A stretch of 64,000 nt of DNA from Mesorhizobium sp. GbtcB19 (lineage in GTDB: Bacteria; Pseudomonadota; Alphaproteobacteria; Rhizobiales; Rhizobiaceae). The stretch is from positions 1 through 64,000 of the forward strand of contig NZ_JAGXJY010000004.1 of assembly GCF_019091085.1 (NCBI RefSeq), in the 5' to 3' direction. Position numbers and translations under genes: made by a program. This document shows, piece after piece, positions 1 through 8,550 of the stretch. The notes beneath the pieces were generated by a model, which was given only the letters and a program-made list of their open reading frames with translations, ran no database searches and was not told the DNA's origin. Numbering within the stretch: position 1 is the stretch's first letter; every line of letters starts with the position of its first letter.

Positions 1-75
1 GCCTGTCCGAAAGGACGACCAGGATCCACTCGGTCTCCTTCCCACTTCAACCATACACCAGAACCAACACACAGG

Positions 76-124
76 ATTCTATGGTCTGCGCCGCGTCGCT
101 TCGCTCCTTGCTCCGCCATAGAAT
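76..124. repeat. Palindromic intergenic element near the window start
   Basis: A perfect 9-bp inverted repeat (ATTCTATGG at 76-84, CCATAGAAT at 116-124) encloses a GC-rich loop. The flanking 1-173 holds no convincing gene. The element lies just beyond the 3' end of the minus-strand persulfide dioxygenase gene. It has no T-run, so it looks more like a dispersed palindromic repeat than an intrinsic terminator. Confidence 0.45.
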
Positions 125-173
125 GACGAGGTTGGGGCGGCTTCAACCAATCCCCGGCGTTTGCGCTGGGGAA

Positions 174-1211
174 CTAGTGAGATAGCGGTCCGCTGGCCTT
201 CCGCCAGGCATCGATGCCGCCCTGGATGTGGCGGGCGCTGGCAATGCCGACGTCCTGCGCCGCCTGCACCGCCATCGCCGAGCGCTCGCCGAAGGCGCAG
301 TAGAAAAGCAATTGCTTGCTGGTCGATTTCGCCAGCTCGTGCAGCATGCCGCCGGCGGCGATGTTTTCCTGCAGCCGCGCATAGGGCAGATGGATTGCGC
401 CGGGGATGACGCCGTGGCGTTCCCGCTCGCTCTGCTCGCGCAGGTCGATCAGCGCCACATCGGGCCGGCCGACCAGCGCCAGCGCCTGCTCGGCGGTCAC
501 CGACCAGCCGCGGCTCGCGATATCGTCCTGGTGCAGCCCGACCCGCATGTTGGCGGGCACCGCGACATCCATCATCTTCGGATTGGACAGCTTCAGATTG
601 TTCATGATGTTCACATATTCGTCCACCGACTTAACCTGCAGGCGCGGGTTGAAGGCTTTTTCCTCGCCGATGGTCGACACGGTCTCGCCCTTATAGTCAT
701 GCGCCGGGAAGATCAGCGTCTCGTCGGGCAGCTTGAGCAGGCGGCCGAAGATCGATTCATATTGCTGGCGCGGATCACCGTTCTGGAAGTCGGTGCGGCC
801 GGTGCCGCGGATCAGCAGCGTATCGCCGGTGAAGACACGGTCGGGCAGGATGAAGCTGTAGGAATCGTCGGTATGGCCGGGCGTGTAGATGACGTCGAGC
901 GCCAGCCCTTCGATGCCGAGCTTGTCGCCATCAGCAAGCCGCATCGAGACCACATCGGCCTTGGTCTGCTCGCCCATGACGGTCACGCAATGCGTCCTGT
1001 CGCGCAGCGCGCCGAGACCGGTGATGTGGTCGGCATGAAGATGCGTGTCCACCGCCTTGACCAGCCTCAGGTCCAGCTCGTTGACCAGTTGCAGGTAGCG
1101 ATCGACCTTCTCCAGCACCGGATCGATGATCAGCGCCTCGCCGCCCTTGCGGCTGGCAAGCAGATAGGAGTAGGTGCCCGAGACGGAATCGAAGAGCTGG
1201 CGGAAGATCAT
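174..1211 (-). CDS. Persulfide dioxygenase-like MBL hydrolase fused to rhodanese
   Basis: A two-domain, 345-residue cytoplasmic protein. The N-terminal metallo-beta-lactamase fold has the HxHxDH motif at residues 57-62, with further metal ligands at about H113, D130 and H171. The GRTDFQ segment at 138-143 is typical of ETHE1-like persulfide dioxygenases. A C-terminal rhodanese domain (about 245-340) carries a candidate sulfurtransferase cysteine at C305 in YCAFGERS. Known relatives oxidise glutathione persulfide to sulfite and move sulfane sulfur, giving sulfide detoxification. The gene stands alone. The AT-rich stretch at 1265-1330 is its likely promoter, but I see no firm operator. Family assignment is strong; the substrate is inferred. 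Confidence 0.88.
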   Translation of the reverse strand: MIFRQLFDSVSGTYSYLLASRKGGEALIIDPVLEKVDRYLQLVNELDLRLVKAVDTHLHADHITGLGALRDRTHCVTVMGEQTKADVVSMRLADGDKLGIEGLALDVIYTPGHTDDSYSFILPDRVFTGDTLLIRGTGRTDFQNGDPRQQYESIFGRLLKLPDETLIFPAHDYKGETVSTIGEEKAFNPRLQVKSVDEYVNIMNNLKLSNPKMMDVAVPANMRVGLHQDDIASRGWSVTAEQALALVGRPDVALIDLREQSERERHGVIPGAIHLPYARLQENIAAGGMLHELAKSTSKQLLFYCAFGERSAMAVQAAQDVGIASARHIQGGIDAWRKASGPLSH

Positions 1212-1376
1212 TTTTCACTACCCCGCTGGGTTCTCGCACCGCCGGCGCCTCGCCCGCCCGGTCGTAGCAATATTCTACTGCACCAGCGATCGGAATCGGA
1301 ATGGATTTCGAAAAATATATTCGCCGGTAGACGGTCTTCCCTGCAGCTACGGCGCCGAGGTCGTCGAGCAGCATTC

Positions 1377-3407
1377 TCAAAAAGCTTTGCTGAGACGAGC
1401 CCCACCCCGGAAGGTGAAGGCATTGTCGCTTCCGTAGCCGGCCTCGAAGCCGGCATTCAAAGTCATGCCGGCGCCCACCTCCACCGCGACATCCGCCCCG
1501 GCAAAGCCGCGTACCACCATTTTTTTGCCGCCGGCGGCAAAGGAGATGTCCTGGCCAAGCAGCACCGCCGACACATCGCCGTTGTCTTGCGCTATCGCGT
1601 CGATCCCGGTCCGAAGCGTGGTTTGCCAGCTCTGGCTCGGCGTGGTGACGGGCGCCAAGGCGAGCGCGAGCTGGCCACGCGCCTCGAAGACGTGGACGTC
1701 ACGCCGCGAGACCGCGAGATCGCCGTCAGAACCGGTCTCGGCGTAACCATCGATGAAGAGCCCCGCGTAACGCAGCCGCACGCTGGGTATCAGCGTACCG
1801 GCCGCGACCGGCACACGTATGCCGAGCGTGACCGACGGGCTGAGGAAGATGCCGTTGAAATCGGCCCGCGCCGTCTCGACGCCGTCGAGCACCTGGTTGT
1901 TCGCGACGCGGCGTCGGCTGCGCTCCTGCAGCACGCCGGCAACGAACGTCGCCTCGGCAAAATGCGCCCCTCCGTCATAGCCGAGATAGCCGCCCGCAAA
2001 CACGCCGCGATGAACGATCTCCTGCGCGTCGTCGTCGACCTCGGTCGATCCGGCGGCGCCGCCCAGCAGCAAGCCACCCAGGAAGCCGTCGCCAGAGCGC
2101 TTTTCGGCGCCGGCGACGATGCCGCCCAGCGCCTCGCTGAACCCGGCCGATGCGCCGGAGCCGCCCTGGGAGCGTATCCCGCCGAAAGTGGAGATCCAGG
2201 CGTCCCGACCTTTATGCGCAAAAAAGTCGCTGCCCGGGGCGGCCATGCGCGCTTCGGCCGTACCGGCTATGCCGTCAACAAGGTCCCCGAGCAGCGGCGC
2301 GCTGCTCGCAAATCCGGTGATGTCGACCACCGCCACGCTGTCGCCGCTGGTCACGAACGGCCGGCCGCCGGTCAGGACGGTTTGCGGCAGGCCAGTTCCC
2401 GAAAAACTCATGACGGCGTTCAGCGCGGGGCCGAAGGTCACGGTGTTGCCGCCGCCGGAAAAAACGATCGGCCCCTGAATGGCCGTCCCGCCCAGAAGGT
2501 TCAGCGTCGCGCCGGGCGCGCCGAAATAGATCGCGACGCTCTGGTCGCTGAAGACGCGGCCGGAATTGGTCACGACGGAGTTGCTGCCCTGGGCGGCAAT
2601 GCCCACGCCACCCACGCCCTCGACGACGACCGAACCTGAATTGGTGATCGCGGCGTTGCCGAACAGCGTGCCGATGCCGGTCGAGGCTGTCCCGAAGACG
2701 TCGACCGTACCGCTGTTGGCAATCGCGATGTCGTTGCCGCTGGCCCCGATGCCAACGGAAGCCGGCCCTGACACGGTGATCGACCCGGAATTGTCGAGCC
2801 GCAGGCCGTTGCTCTGCCAGAGGATTCCTCCGGCGGCGATCCCGTACGCCTCGATCGCGCCGCTGTTGGAGATCGTCAGGTCCGGCGCATCGCCGATGAT
2901 GCCCGCGGCCGCGGTGCCGGAAACGCCGATAAAGCCATGATTGTCCACACGCCCGCCCGCGCCATCGCTGATGATGCCGTATGTCGCGACACCCAGCGCT
3001 TCGATCGAACCGTAGTTGACGACGTCGACATCATTGCCCTCGGACAGCACACCGATGGAGCCGTCGCCTATGGCGAGGATGGCCCCGTTGTTGAGGATGG
3101 TCGCGTCCGCGCCTTGCGAATGCACATTGGCGGCGGCACCGCCCAAGGTTTCGATCAGCCCGTTGTTTGTGAGCCTCTGGTCCGCGCCAAGCATGCGCAC
3201 GGCATCGGCCCCGGCGCCCGATGTTTCGATCACGCCGGTCGGGCTGACGGCGCCGGTATCGCCGGTATTGCCCATCGTCTGCTGGCCGGCAGTCACGCCG
3301 TTACCGATGACAAAGCTTTGGGAGAACGCCGCGCCGCTTCCCAGCGGGAGCGCAACGAAAATAGACAGCGCTACCGCGCCTGGAACCCTATTGCGCGACG
3401 TCGGCAT
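1377..3407 (-). CDS. Autotransporter with 25-residue repeat passenger
   Basis: A 676-residue predicted type V secreted protein. The ATG at 3407 follows a GAGGGGG ribosome site. Residues 1-30 form a signal peptide ending near AAFSQ. Residues 56-305 are ten consecutive 25-residue units of the form NxGxIxxxG...GI, which should build a beta-helix. After a linker, about residues 410-676 look like the autotransporter beta-barrel, ending in the terminal Phe expected of outer-membrane barrels (LSKAF). A longer in-frame extension upstream would run antisense through choV and is rejected. The adhesive role is inferred from family; no ligand can be read from the sequence. Confidence 0.85.
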   Translation of the reverse strand: MPTSRNRVPGAVALSIFVALPLGSGAAFSQSFVIGNGVTAGQQTMGNTGDTGAVSPTGVIETSGAGADAVRMLGADQRLTNNGLIETLGGAAANVHSQGADATILNNGAILAIGDGSIGVLSEGNDVDVVNYGSIEALGVATYGIISDGAGGRVDNHGFIGVSGTAAAGIIGDAPDLTISNSGAIEAYGIAAGGILWQSNGLRLDNSGSITVSGPASVGIGASGNDIAIANSGTVDVFGTASTGIGTLFGNAAITNSGSVVVEGVGGVGIAAQGSNSVVTNSGRVFSDQSVAIYFGAPGATLNLLGGTAIQGPIVFSGGGNTVTFGPALNAVMSFSGTGLPQTVLTGGRPFVTSGDSVAVVDITGFASSAPLLGDLVDGIAGTAEARMAAPGSDFFAHKGRDAWISTFGGIRSQGGSGASAGFSEALGGIVAGAEKRSGDGFLGGLLLGGAAGSTEVDDDAQEIVHRGVFAGGYLGYDGGAHFAEATFVAGVLQERSRRRVANNQVLDGVETARADFNGIFLSPSVTLGIRVPVAAGTLIPSVRLRYAGLFIDGYAETGSDGDLAVSRRDVHVFEARGQLALALAPVTTPSQSWQTTLRTGIDAIAQDNGDVSAVLLGQDISFAAGGKKMVVRGFAGADVAVEVGAGMTLNAGFEAGYGSDNAFTFRGGARLSKAF
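2493..3242 (-). repeat. Ten tandem 75-bp coding repeats in the autotransporter
   Basis: The passenger is divided into ten units of exactly 25 residues (residues 56-305), each starting with a PTG, NNG, NYG, NHG or NSG triplet followed by [ASTRFLV]-[IV]. The period holds at the protein level, while the DNA copies have diverged. This suggests an old duplication series kept in register by the fold rather than recent slippage. Confidence 0.75.
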
Positions 3408-3517
3408 CACCCCCTCGGCGCATGGGTACGCAACAAGCGGAGTCTGCGCTCGAAGGAAGCGAAAGACAAGCCGCGGGCAGGCGCCCGGGTCGAGGACCTG
3501 GGCGCCTGCGAAAAGGC

Positions 3518-4699
3518 CTATCGCCTCAGCACCGCGCTCAGCACGTCGCGGATGCCGATCGCGCCGACGAAGCGCGAACCTTCGTCGAACAGCGCCACCG
3601 GCGCCGTCTGCGAGCGGTGCATGGCCAGCATCACCGTCTTCAGCGGCGTGCCGGGATTGGCCCAGAACACCTGAGACCCCTCCTCCGGCTGCCTCTCGAC
3701 ATCGGCGCAGGAGACCCACACCGCCGGCTTGCCGTCGCGCTCGGCCGCGGCCACCAGGCCATGGTCGTCGATCTTGAAGCGGGTCGTCTTGCGCCGGTCG
3801 AGCCACACCCAGCCGTCGTCGCCCTGCTCCAGGTCGCGACGGTCCCGCATCACGTTCCACGCCGTCAGCACCGACAGCGGGTTCACATTGGCGATGAAGT
3901 CGCGGACATAGTCATTGGCGGGTCTGAGCACGATGTCTTCCGGCGCGCCGGTCTGCACGATGCGCCCGCCTTCCATGATGGTGATGTGGCTGCCGATCTT
4001 CAGCGCCTCCTCGAGGTCGTGGCTGACGAAGATGATGGTCTTCTTCAGCTCCGCCTGGAGCTGCAGCAGTTCGTCCTGCAGCTTGGTGCGGATCAACGGG
4101 TCGAGCGCCGAGAATGGCTCGTCCATCAAAAGGATCGGCGCCTCGGTGGCAAAGGCGCGCGCGAGACCAACGCGCTGCTGCATGCCGCCCGAAAGCTCAT
4201 GCGCGTATTTCTTCGACCACTGGTCGAGATGGACGAGTTGAAGCTGTTTCCGCACCCGTTCCTTGCGTTCCGCCTCCGGCACGCCGGCAAGCTCGAGCCC
4301 GAAGCCGACATTCTCCTCGACCGTGCGCCATGGCAGCAGGCCGAACTGCTGGAACACCATCGCCACCTGCTTCTGGCGCAGCCGCCGCAAGGTCGCCTCA
4401 TCGCAGGTGACGACATCGACTGTCCGGTCGCCGTCCTTGACCAGCACCTGGCCGCGCGACACGACGTTCAGCCGGTTGACGGCCCTCAGCAGAGTCGACT
4501 TGCCGGAGCCGGACAGGCCCATCAGCACCGAGATCTCGCCTTCATGCACGGTGAGGCTGGCGCCGGCGCAACCCAGCACATTGCCGGTCTTTTCGAGGAT
4601 CTCGGCGCGGGTGGCGCCCTTGTCGATCAGCGCCAGCGAACCGGCCTGATCGGCGCCGAAGACGATGTCTACGTTCTTGAAATCAACCGCGACGGTCAT
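3518..4699 (-). CDS. choV: Choline/betaine ABC transporter ATP-binding protein
   Basis: A 393-residue ATPase of the ProV/ChoV family that energises uptake of choline or related betaines at the inner membrane. It has the Walker A motif GLSGSGKST, the signature LSGGMQQR and the Walker B ILLMDEP. A C-terminal extension (about 275-393) resembles the CBS-type regulatory tail of osmotically controlled transporters. Its start overlaps the choW stop by 4 nt (ATGA), so the two are translationally coupled. It is the last gene of choX-choW-choV. The choline assignment rests on its ChoX-like binding protein partner. Confidence 0.9.
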   Translation of the reverse strand: MTVAVDFKNVDIVFGADQAGSLALIDKGATRAEILEKTGNVLGCAGASLTVHEGEISVLMGLSGSGKSTLLRAVNRLNVVSRGQVLVKDGDRTVDVVTCDEATLRRLRQKQVAMVFQQFGLLPWRTVEENVGFGLELAGVPEAERKERVRKQLQLVHLDQWSKKYAHELSGGMQQRVGLARAFATEAPILLMDEPFSALDPLIRTKLQDELLQLQAELKKTIIFVSHDLEEALKIGSHITIMEGGRIVQTGAPEDIVLRPANDYVRDFIANVNPLSVLTAWNVMRDRRDLEQGDDGWVWLDRRKTTRFKIDDHGLVAAAERDGKPAVWVSCADVERQPEEGSQVFWANPGTPLKTVMLAMHRSQTAPVALFDEGSRFVGAIGIRDVLSAVLRR

Positions 4700-5550
4700 T
4701 TCTTGCCTCCAACGCCGATGCGGGTCATGCGGTCGAGCACGATGGCGAGCACGACGATGGCGAGGCCAGCCTCAAGCCCGAGATCGATGCGTCGCGAGCC
4801 GAGCGCGCGGTTGATTTCCGTGCCGAGGCCGCCGGCGCCGATCAGGGCGGCGAACACCACCATCGACAGCGACAGCATGATCGATTGCGTCAGCCCCGCC
4901 ATGATGGTGGGCAGCGCCGACGGCAGCTCCACCTTCCACAGAAGCTGGCGCTTGGTGGCGCCGAACGCCTCGCCCGCCTCGATGATCGCCTTGGGCACCG
5001 AAACCACGCCGAGATGGGTGAGCCGCACGGCGGTCGGGATGACGAAGATGATGGTGACGATGAGGCCCGGCGCGTTGCCGAGGCCGAACAGCGTGAGCAC
5101 CGGGATCAGGTAGACGAAGGTCGGCAGCGTCTGCATCAAGTCGAGCACCGGCAGCATGACGCGGTAGACCTTCGGCTTGTGCGCGGCCCAGATGCCCAGC
5201 GGCACGCCGATCGCCATCGCCATGGCGGCGGCGGCAACCACTAGCACCAGCGTCTGCACCGTCTGCTTCCACAGGTTCTGGTTGATGATGAAGATCAGGC
5301 CGAGGAAGACGCCAATGGCAAGCGGCCGCGAACGCTGCAGCAGCCAGGCGATGATCGCAATGACCAGCGCCAGAAGCACCGGCGGCACCATCAGCAGAAG
5401 ATTCACCGCCCCGTCGAGGATGAAATTCAGCCCGTTTGAAAACGCCCGGAAGATGGTGTCGAAATTGTCGGTGAGGAAGCCGAAGAAGGCTTTGCCCCAT
5501 GGCCCGATGGGGATTTTATAGTCGGTCAGCAATTTGGAAATCGGATCCAT
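4696..5550 (-). CDS. choW: Choline/betaine ABC transporter permease
   Basis: A 284-residue inner-membrane permease of the ProW/ChoW type. The ATG at 5550 was chosen because an AGAGGGGAAG ribosome site sits directly upstream; a longer in-frame start at 5589 lacks one. The N-terminal part has hydrophobic segments and is followed by the BPD_transp_1 core, including an EAGEAFGATKRQLLWKVELP loop that contacts the ATPase. Its stop overlaps the choV start by 4 nt. It is separated from choX by a hairpin terminator and a palindromic repeat, which may lower its expression relative to the binding protein. Confidence 0.9.
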   Translation of the reverse strand: MDPISKLLTDYKIPIGPWGKAFFGFLTDNFDTIFRAFSNGLNFILDGAVNLLLMVPPVLLALVIAIIAWLLQRSRPLAIGVFLGLIFIINQNLWKQTVQTLVLVVAAAAMAMAIGVPLGIWAAHKPKVYRVMLPVLDLMQTLPTFVYLIPVLTLFGLGNAPGLIVTIIFVIPTAVRLTHLGVVSVPKAIIEAGEAFGATKRQLLWKVELPSALPTIMAGLTQSIMLSLSMVVFAALIGAGGLGTEINRALGSRRIDLGLEAGLAIVVLAIVLDRMTRIGVGGKK

Positions 5551-5603
5551 CTTCCCCTCTCGGCTTCGCCGCACTTTCCGTACGGTCACCTTCTCACAGG
5601 ATA

Positions 5604-5686
5604 ACGCATGTCACCCAAAAGTGTGCAGCGGTTTTGGGAAAATGACATGCGTAAAAACAGGGACTTAAAGCGCAACGCGCTTTAAG
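5604..5686. repeat. Two-part palindromic repeat (AAAAGTG..GCGGTTTT family)
   Basis: The first palindrome has 10-bp perfect arms (ACGCATGTCA at 5604-5613, TGACATGCGT at 5643-5652) with the inner match CCCAAAA/TTTTGGG. A second palindrome, 5664-5686, has arms CTTAAAGCGC/GCGCTTTAAG. The core AAAAGTG..GCGGTTTT recurs in other intergenic gaps of this window. It lies inside the cho operon, between choX and choW. Confidence 0.8.
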
Positions 5687-5717
5687 AAAAAGGGCAGCCT
5701 TTTCTACCTGGCTGCCC
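5687..5717 (-). terminator. Intrinsic terminator between choX and choW
   Basis: On the minus strand an 8-bp perfect stem (GGGCAGCC/GGCTGCCC, 5717-5692) is followed by five T residues (5691-5687). It sits 35 bp after the choX stop and inside the operon. It is likely a partial terminator or mRNA stabiliser that makes the binding protein more abundant than the membrane parts, as is common in ABC operons. Confidence 0.75.
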
Positions 5718-5751
5718 TCTTCCGGATGATCATTCCGGACTCAAAGCCGGC

Positions 5752-6687
5752 TCAGCTCCCGAGTGCGGTCTTGACGGCCGCCGCCGCGTCGCCGCCATCG
5801 AAGGTGGTGACGCCGGCAATCCACGGCGCGACCGCGTCAGGATTCTTCTTCAGCCAATCCTTCGCCACCGTCTGGGCGTCGCCGCCCTTCAGGATCGCGT
5901 CCATCATCTGCCCTTCCATGTCCAGATTGAACTTCAGGTTGGCGATGAACTTGCCGGCGTTCGGGCATTCGGTGGTGTAACCCTTGCGCACATTGGTATA
6001 GACGGTCGCGGCGCCGAAGCCGCTGTCGCCCATGCCGTCGAGATAGGTGATCTTCATGGCGCCCATCACCGGATGCGGTGTCCAGCCGAGGAAGGCGATC
6101 CACTCATTGTTCTTCATCGACTGCTCGGCCTGCGTCAGCATGCCGGCCTCCGAGGACTCGACCAGCTCGAACCCGGCAAGGTTGTCCTTCGGGTTCTTGA
6201 TCATGTCGAGGATGATGCGGTTGCCGTCATTGCCGGCCTCGATGCCGTAGATCTTGCCGTTGAACTTGTCCTTGAACTTGCCGAGATCGGTCAGCGACTT
6301 GACGCCGGCGTCCGCCACATAGGTGGGCACCACGATGCCGTAGCCGGCGCCGGTCAGGTTGGTGCTGATCGTCTCGACCGAGCCGTCGGCAGTGTAGTCC
6401 TTGATGTCGTTGGTCATCGACGGCATCCAGTTGCCGAGGAAGACGTCGAGGTCCTTGTTCTTCAGCGAGGCCATGGTTACCGGCACCGAAAGCTGGATCG
6501 TCTGCGGCTCGTAGCCGAGCGCGGTAAGCAGCACCGAGGCCAGGCCCGTCGTGGCCTGGATGTCGGTCCAGCCGACATCGGAAAGGCGAACCGCCTTGCA
6601 GCTCGCCGCATCGCCGGCATAAGCGGCGGTCGTGGTCATAAGCGCCGCCAGGCCGAGGCCCGCGGCGATAGATTTCATACGCGACAT
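5752..6687 (-). CDS. choX: Choline ABC transporter substrate-binding protein
   Basis: A 311-residue periplasmic binding protein resembling rhizobial ChoX. The start at 6687 has a GGGAGAA ribosome site 6 nt upstream. A signal peptide ends near AAYAGD. Aromatic ligand-cage candidates are seen in VGWTDIQ and GNWMPS, and in the later FLGWTPHPV segment. Two cysteines (one in ASCKA, one in TTECPN) fit the disulfide of this family. It binds choline and delivers it to ChoW/ChoV for betaine synthesis or catabolism. It is the first gene of the operon; the promoter should lie in 6688-6900. Confidence 0.9.
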   Translation of the reverse strand: MSRMKSIAAGLGLAALMTTTAAYAGDAASCKAVRLSDVGWTDIQATTGLASVLLTALGYEPQTIQLSVPVTMASLKNKDLDVFLGNWMPSMTNDIKDYTADGSVETISTNLTGAGYGIVVPTYVADAGVKSLTDLGKFKDKFNGKIYGIEAGNDGNRIILDMIKNPKDNLAGFELVESSEAGMLTQAEQSMKNNEWIAFLGWTPHPVMGAMKITYLDGMGDSGFGAATVYTNVRKGYTTECPNAGKFIANLKFNLDMEGQMMDAILKGGDAQTVAKDWLKKNPDAVAPWIAGVTTFDGGDAAAAVKTALGS

Positions 6688-6936
6688 GAACTTTCTCCCA
6701 TTGCAATTCTCAGGCGATGCGAAGTCACGGTTCTTGCGCCCGCCTTGTTTCGTCAGCCAAACACCATTTTGAAGTTGTTTCAAGCGGTTCAACGTCACGA
6801 TGAACGGCGCGCACTGGCCAGTAAGCGACATGACGGGTTTTTGAACGACATCGAATTTTGCCACGGTACGCAGTTTTTGGTGGACGGAGCCGGCGCCCCC
6901 TCCCCGCGCCGCGCGAACTCGGCTTAAAAAGCACCC

Positions 6937-7548
6937 ATGGCCAAGCTTTATTTCCACTACGCGACGATGAATGCCGGCAAGACGACCATGCTTCTGCAGG
7001 CGTCCTACAACTATCGCGAACGCGGCATGTCGACGATGCTGTTCGTCGCCGGCCACTATCGCAAGGGCGACAACGGGTTGATCTCCTCGCGCATTGGTCT
7101 CGAATCCGAGGCCGAGATGTTCCGCGACGGCGACGATCTCTATGCCAGGGTCGCCGAGCATCACCAGCATGCCCCCGTGCATTGCATCTTCATCGACGAG
7201 GCGCAGTTCCTCGAGGAGGAGCAGGTCTGGCAGCTCGCCCGCATCGCCGACCGTCTCGGCATTCCGGTCATGTGCTATGGCCTGCGCACCGATTTCCAGG
7301 GCAATCTGTTCTCCGGCTCGCGGGCGCTGCTCGCCATCGCCGACGATCTGCGCGAGGTGCGCACCATCTGCCGTTGCGGTCGCAAGGCGACGATGGTCGT
7401 GCGACTGGGGCCTGACGGCAAGGTGGCCAAGCAGGGCGCGCAGGTGGCGATCGGCAAGGACGTCTATGTTTCGCTCTGCCGCCGCCATTGGGAAGAGGAG
7501 ATGGGCAGGGCCGCACCCGACGACTTCATCGGCTTCGTCAGGCCCTGA
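6937..7548 (+). CDS. tdk: Thymidine kinase (type II)
   Basis: A 203-residue cytosolic salvage enzyme that phosphorylates thymidine to dTMP with ATP. The P-loop is NAGKT at residues 12-16 and the Mg/ATP-contacting DEAQF is at 87-91. C-terminal cysteines and a His (ICRCGRK, SLCRRHW) fit the structural zinc site of type II enzymes. Length matches the family. The gene is divergent from choX with a 249-bp shared upstream region. Confidence 0.95.
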   Translation: MAKLYFHYATMNAGKTTMLLQASYNYRERGMSTMLFVAGHYRKGDNGLISSRIGLESEAEMFRDGDDLYARVAEHHQHAPVHCIFIDEAQFLEEEQVWQLARIADRLGIPVMCYGLRTDFQGNLFSGSRALLAIADDLREVRTICRCGRKATMVVRLGPDGKVAKQGAQVAIGKDVYVSLCRRHWEEEMGRAAPDDFIGFVRP

Positions 7549-7554
7549 CCAGAT

Positions 7555-8451
7555 TCAGGCGGCGGAGACACGCCACATAGGAAACCGCCAGCCGAGCCGC
7601 ACGCCGAGTGTCGCCAGCGCGATCAGCGCCATGCCGGCAGCTTGAGCCAGCCGCAGCGGATGCGCGTACAATGCCCAGTCGATGATGATGGCGACGACGG
7701 GATAGATGAAAGTGATGATGCCGATCACCGGCGTCGTCAGGCGCGGAAAGGCGGAATTCATCAGCACATAGGCGATGCCGGTATGCAGCACGCCGATCCC
7801 GGCCAGCCAGCTCCATGACGCCAGCGGGATGGGATGGCCGATGTCGGCGAACGGAGCGAGCAGCACGACCCCGACCAGCGTCTGGCAAAGCACCGTGATC
7901 TCCGCGCGCTGTCGCCCGAGGCCCTTGGCGAGGATCGTCGCCACCGCATAAAGCAGGGCGGCGCCGAGCGTCAGCGCGATGCCCAACGCCCATTTCGGGT
8001 CGGCATGGCCATGCGTGACGACGAGGCCACTGGCCAGCACGACGCCGAGGAACGCGCCAAGCATCCAAAGGATCTGGTCGAACGAGATCCGTTCCTTGAG
8101 GAAGATGACACCGATCAGCACCACGAAGAACGGCTGCACATGGTAGACGATTGTCGTCGTCGCGATCGATGTCATGGCGAAGCCGGCGAAGAAGGCCGTC
8201 CAGCTCGCCACCATGCAAACGCCGCCGAGCGCGGCGAGCGCAAGCCGGGATGGAGACAGCGTCCGATCCGGCAGGTAGCCGCGCAGCAGGCACCACGCCG
8301 TCAGAAATATCGCGCCGAACACGCATCGCCAGAAGACGACGGCGGCGGGATGCTGTCCCGACTCCGTCACGAAGGCGCCGACCGTGCCGGCGATCACCAT
8401 CGCCAGCGCGAGGCTCGCGGCAGGGAAACGGTCGATTGATATGGCTCTCAT
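7555..8451 (-). CDS. EamA-family DMT exporter
   Basis: A 298-residue integral membrane protein with two EamA halves and about ten hydrophobic helices. The start at 8451 follows a GGAGAG site. Relatives export amino acids or small metabolites or have unknown substrates. It lies 6 bp beyond tdk on the opposite strand and is transcribed divergently from a LysR gene 99 bp away, which probably regulates it. The substrate cannot be told from sequence. Confidence 0.85.
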   Translation of the reverse strand: MRAISIDRFPAASLALAMVIAGTVGAFVTESGQHPAAVVFWRCVFGAIFLTAWCLLRGYLPDRTLSPSRLALAALGGVCMVASWTAFFAGFAMTSIATTTIVYHVQPFFVVLIGVIFLKERISFDQILWMLGAFLGVVLASGLVVTHGHADPKWALGIALTLGAALLYAVATILAKGLGRQRAEITVLCQTLVGVVLLAPFADIGHPIPLASWSWLAGIGVLHTGIAYVLMNSAFPRLTTPVIGIITFIYPVVAIIIDWALYAHPLRLAQAAGMALIALATLGVRLGWRFPMWRVSAA

Positions 8452-8550
8452 CGCACGGCTCTCCAGCGGTCGCCATCCATCTGGCCAGTGGAAGCGATTC
8501 CAATCAAGCGAATAGATTTGTGAAGATCTATTCGATATGCTGATAGCACC

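Noticed and set aside
228..2639. An 803-codon open frame on the plus strand
   Set aside because: It runs antisense through the persulfide dioxygenase and autotransporter genes, has a composition rich in R, H, G, A and D and no motif. Typical shadow of GC-rich coding DNA.
2493..3242. CRISPR-like or satellite array
   Set aside because: The period exists only at protein level and the sequence is an open reading frame; there are no identical DNA repeats with spacers.
3408..3860. N-terminal extension of the autotransporter
   Set aside because: The extra 151 codons overlap the choV 3' end in antisense and have no signal peptide. A good ribosome site and signal peptide begin at 3407.
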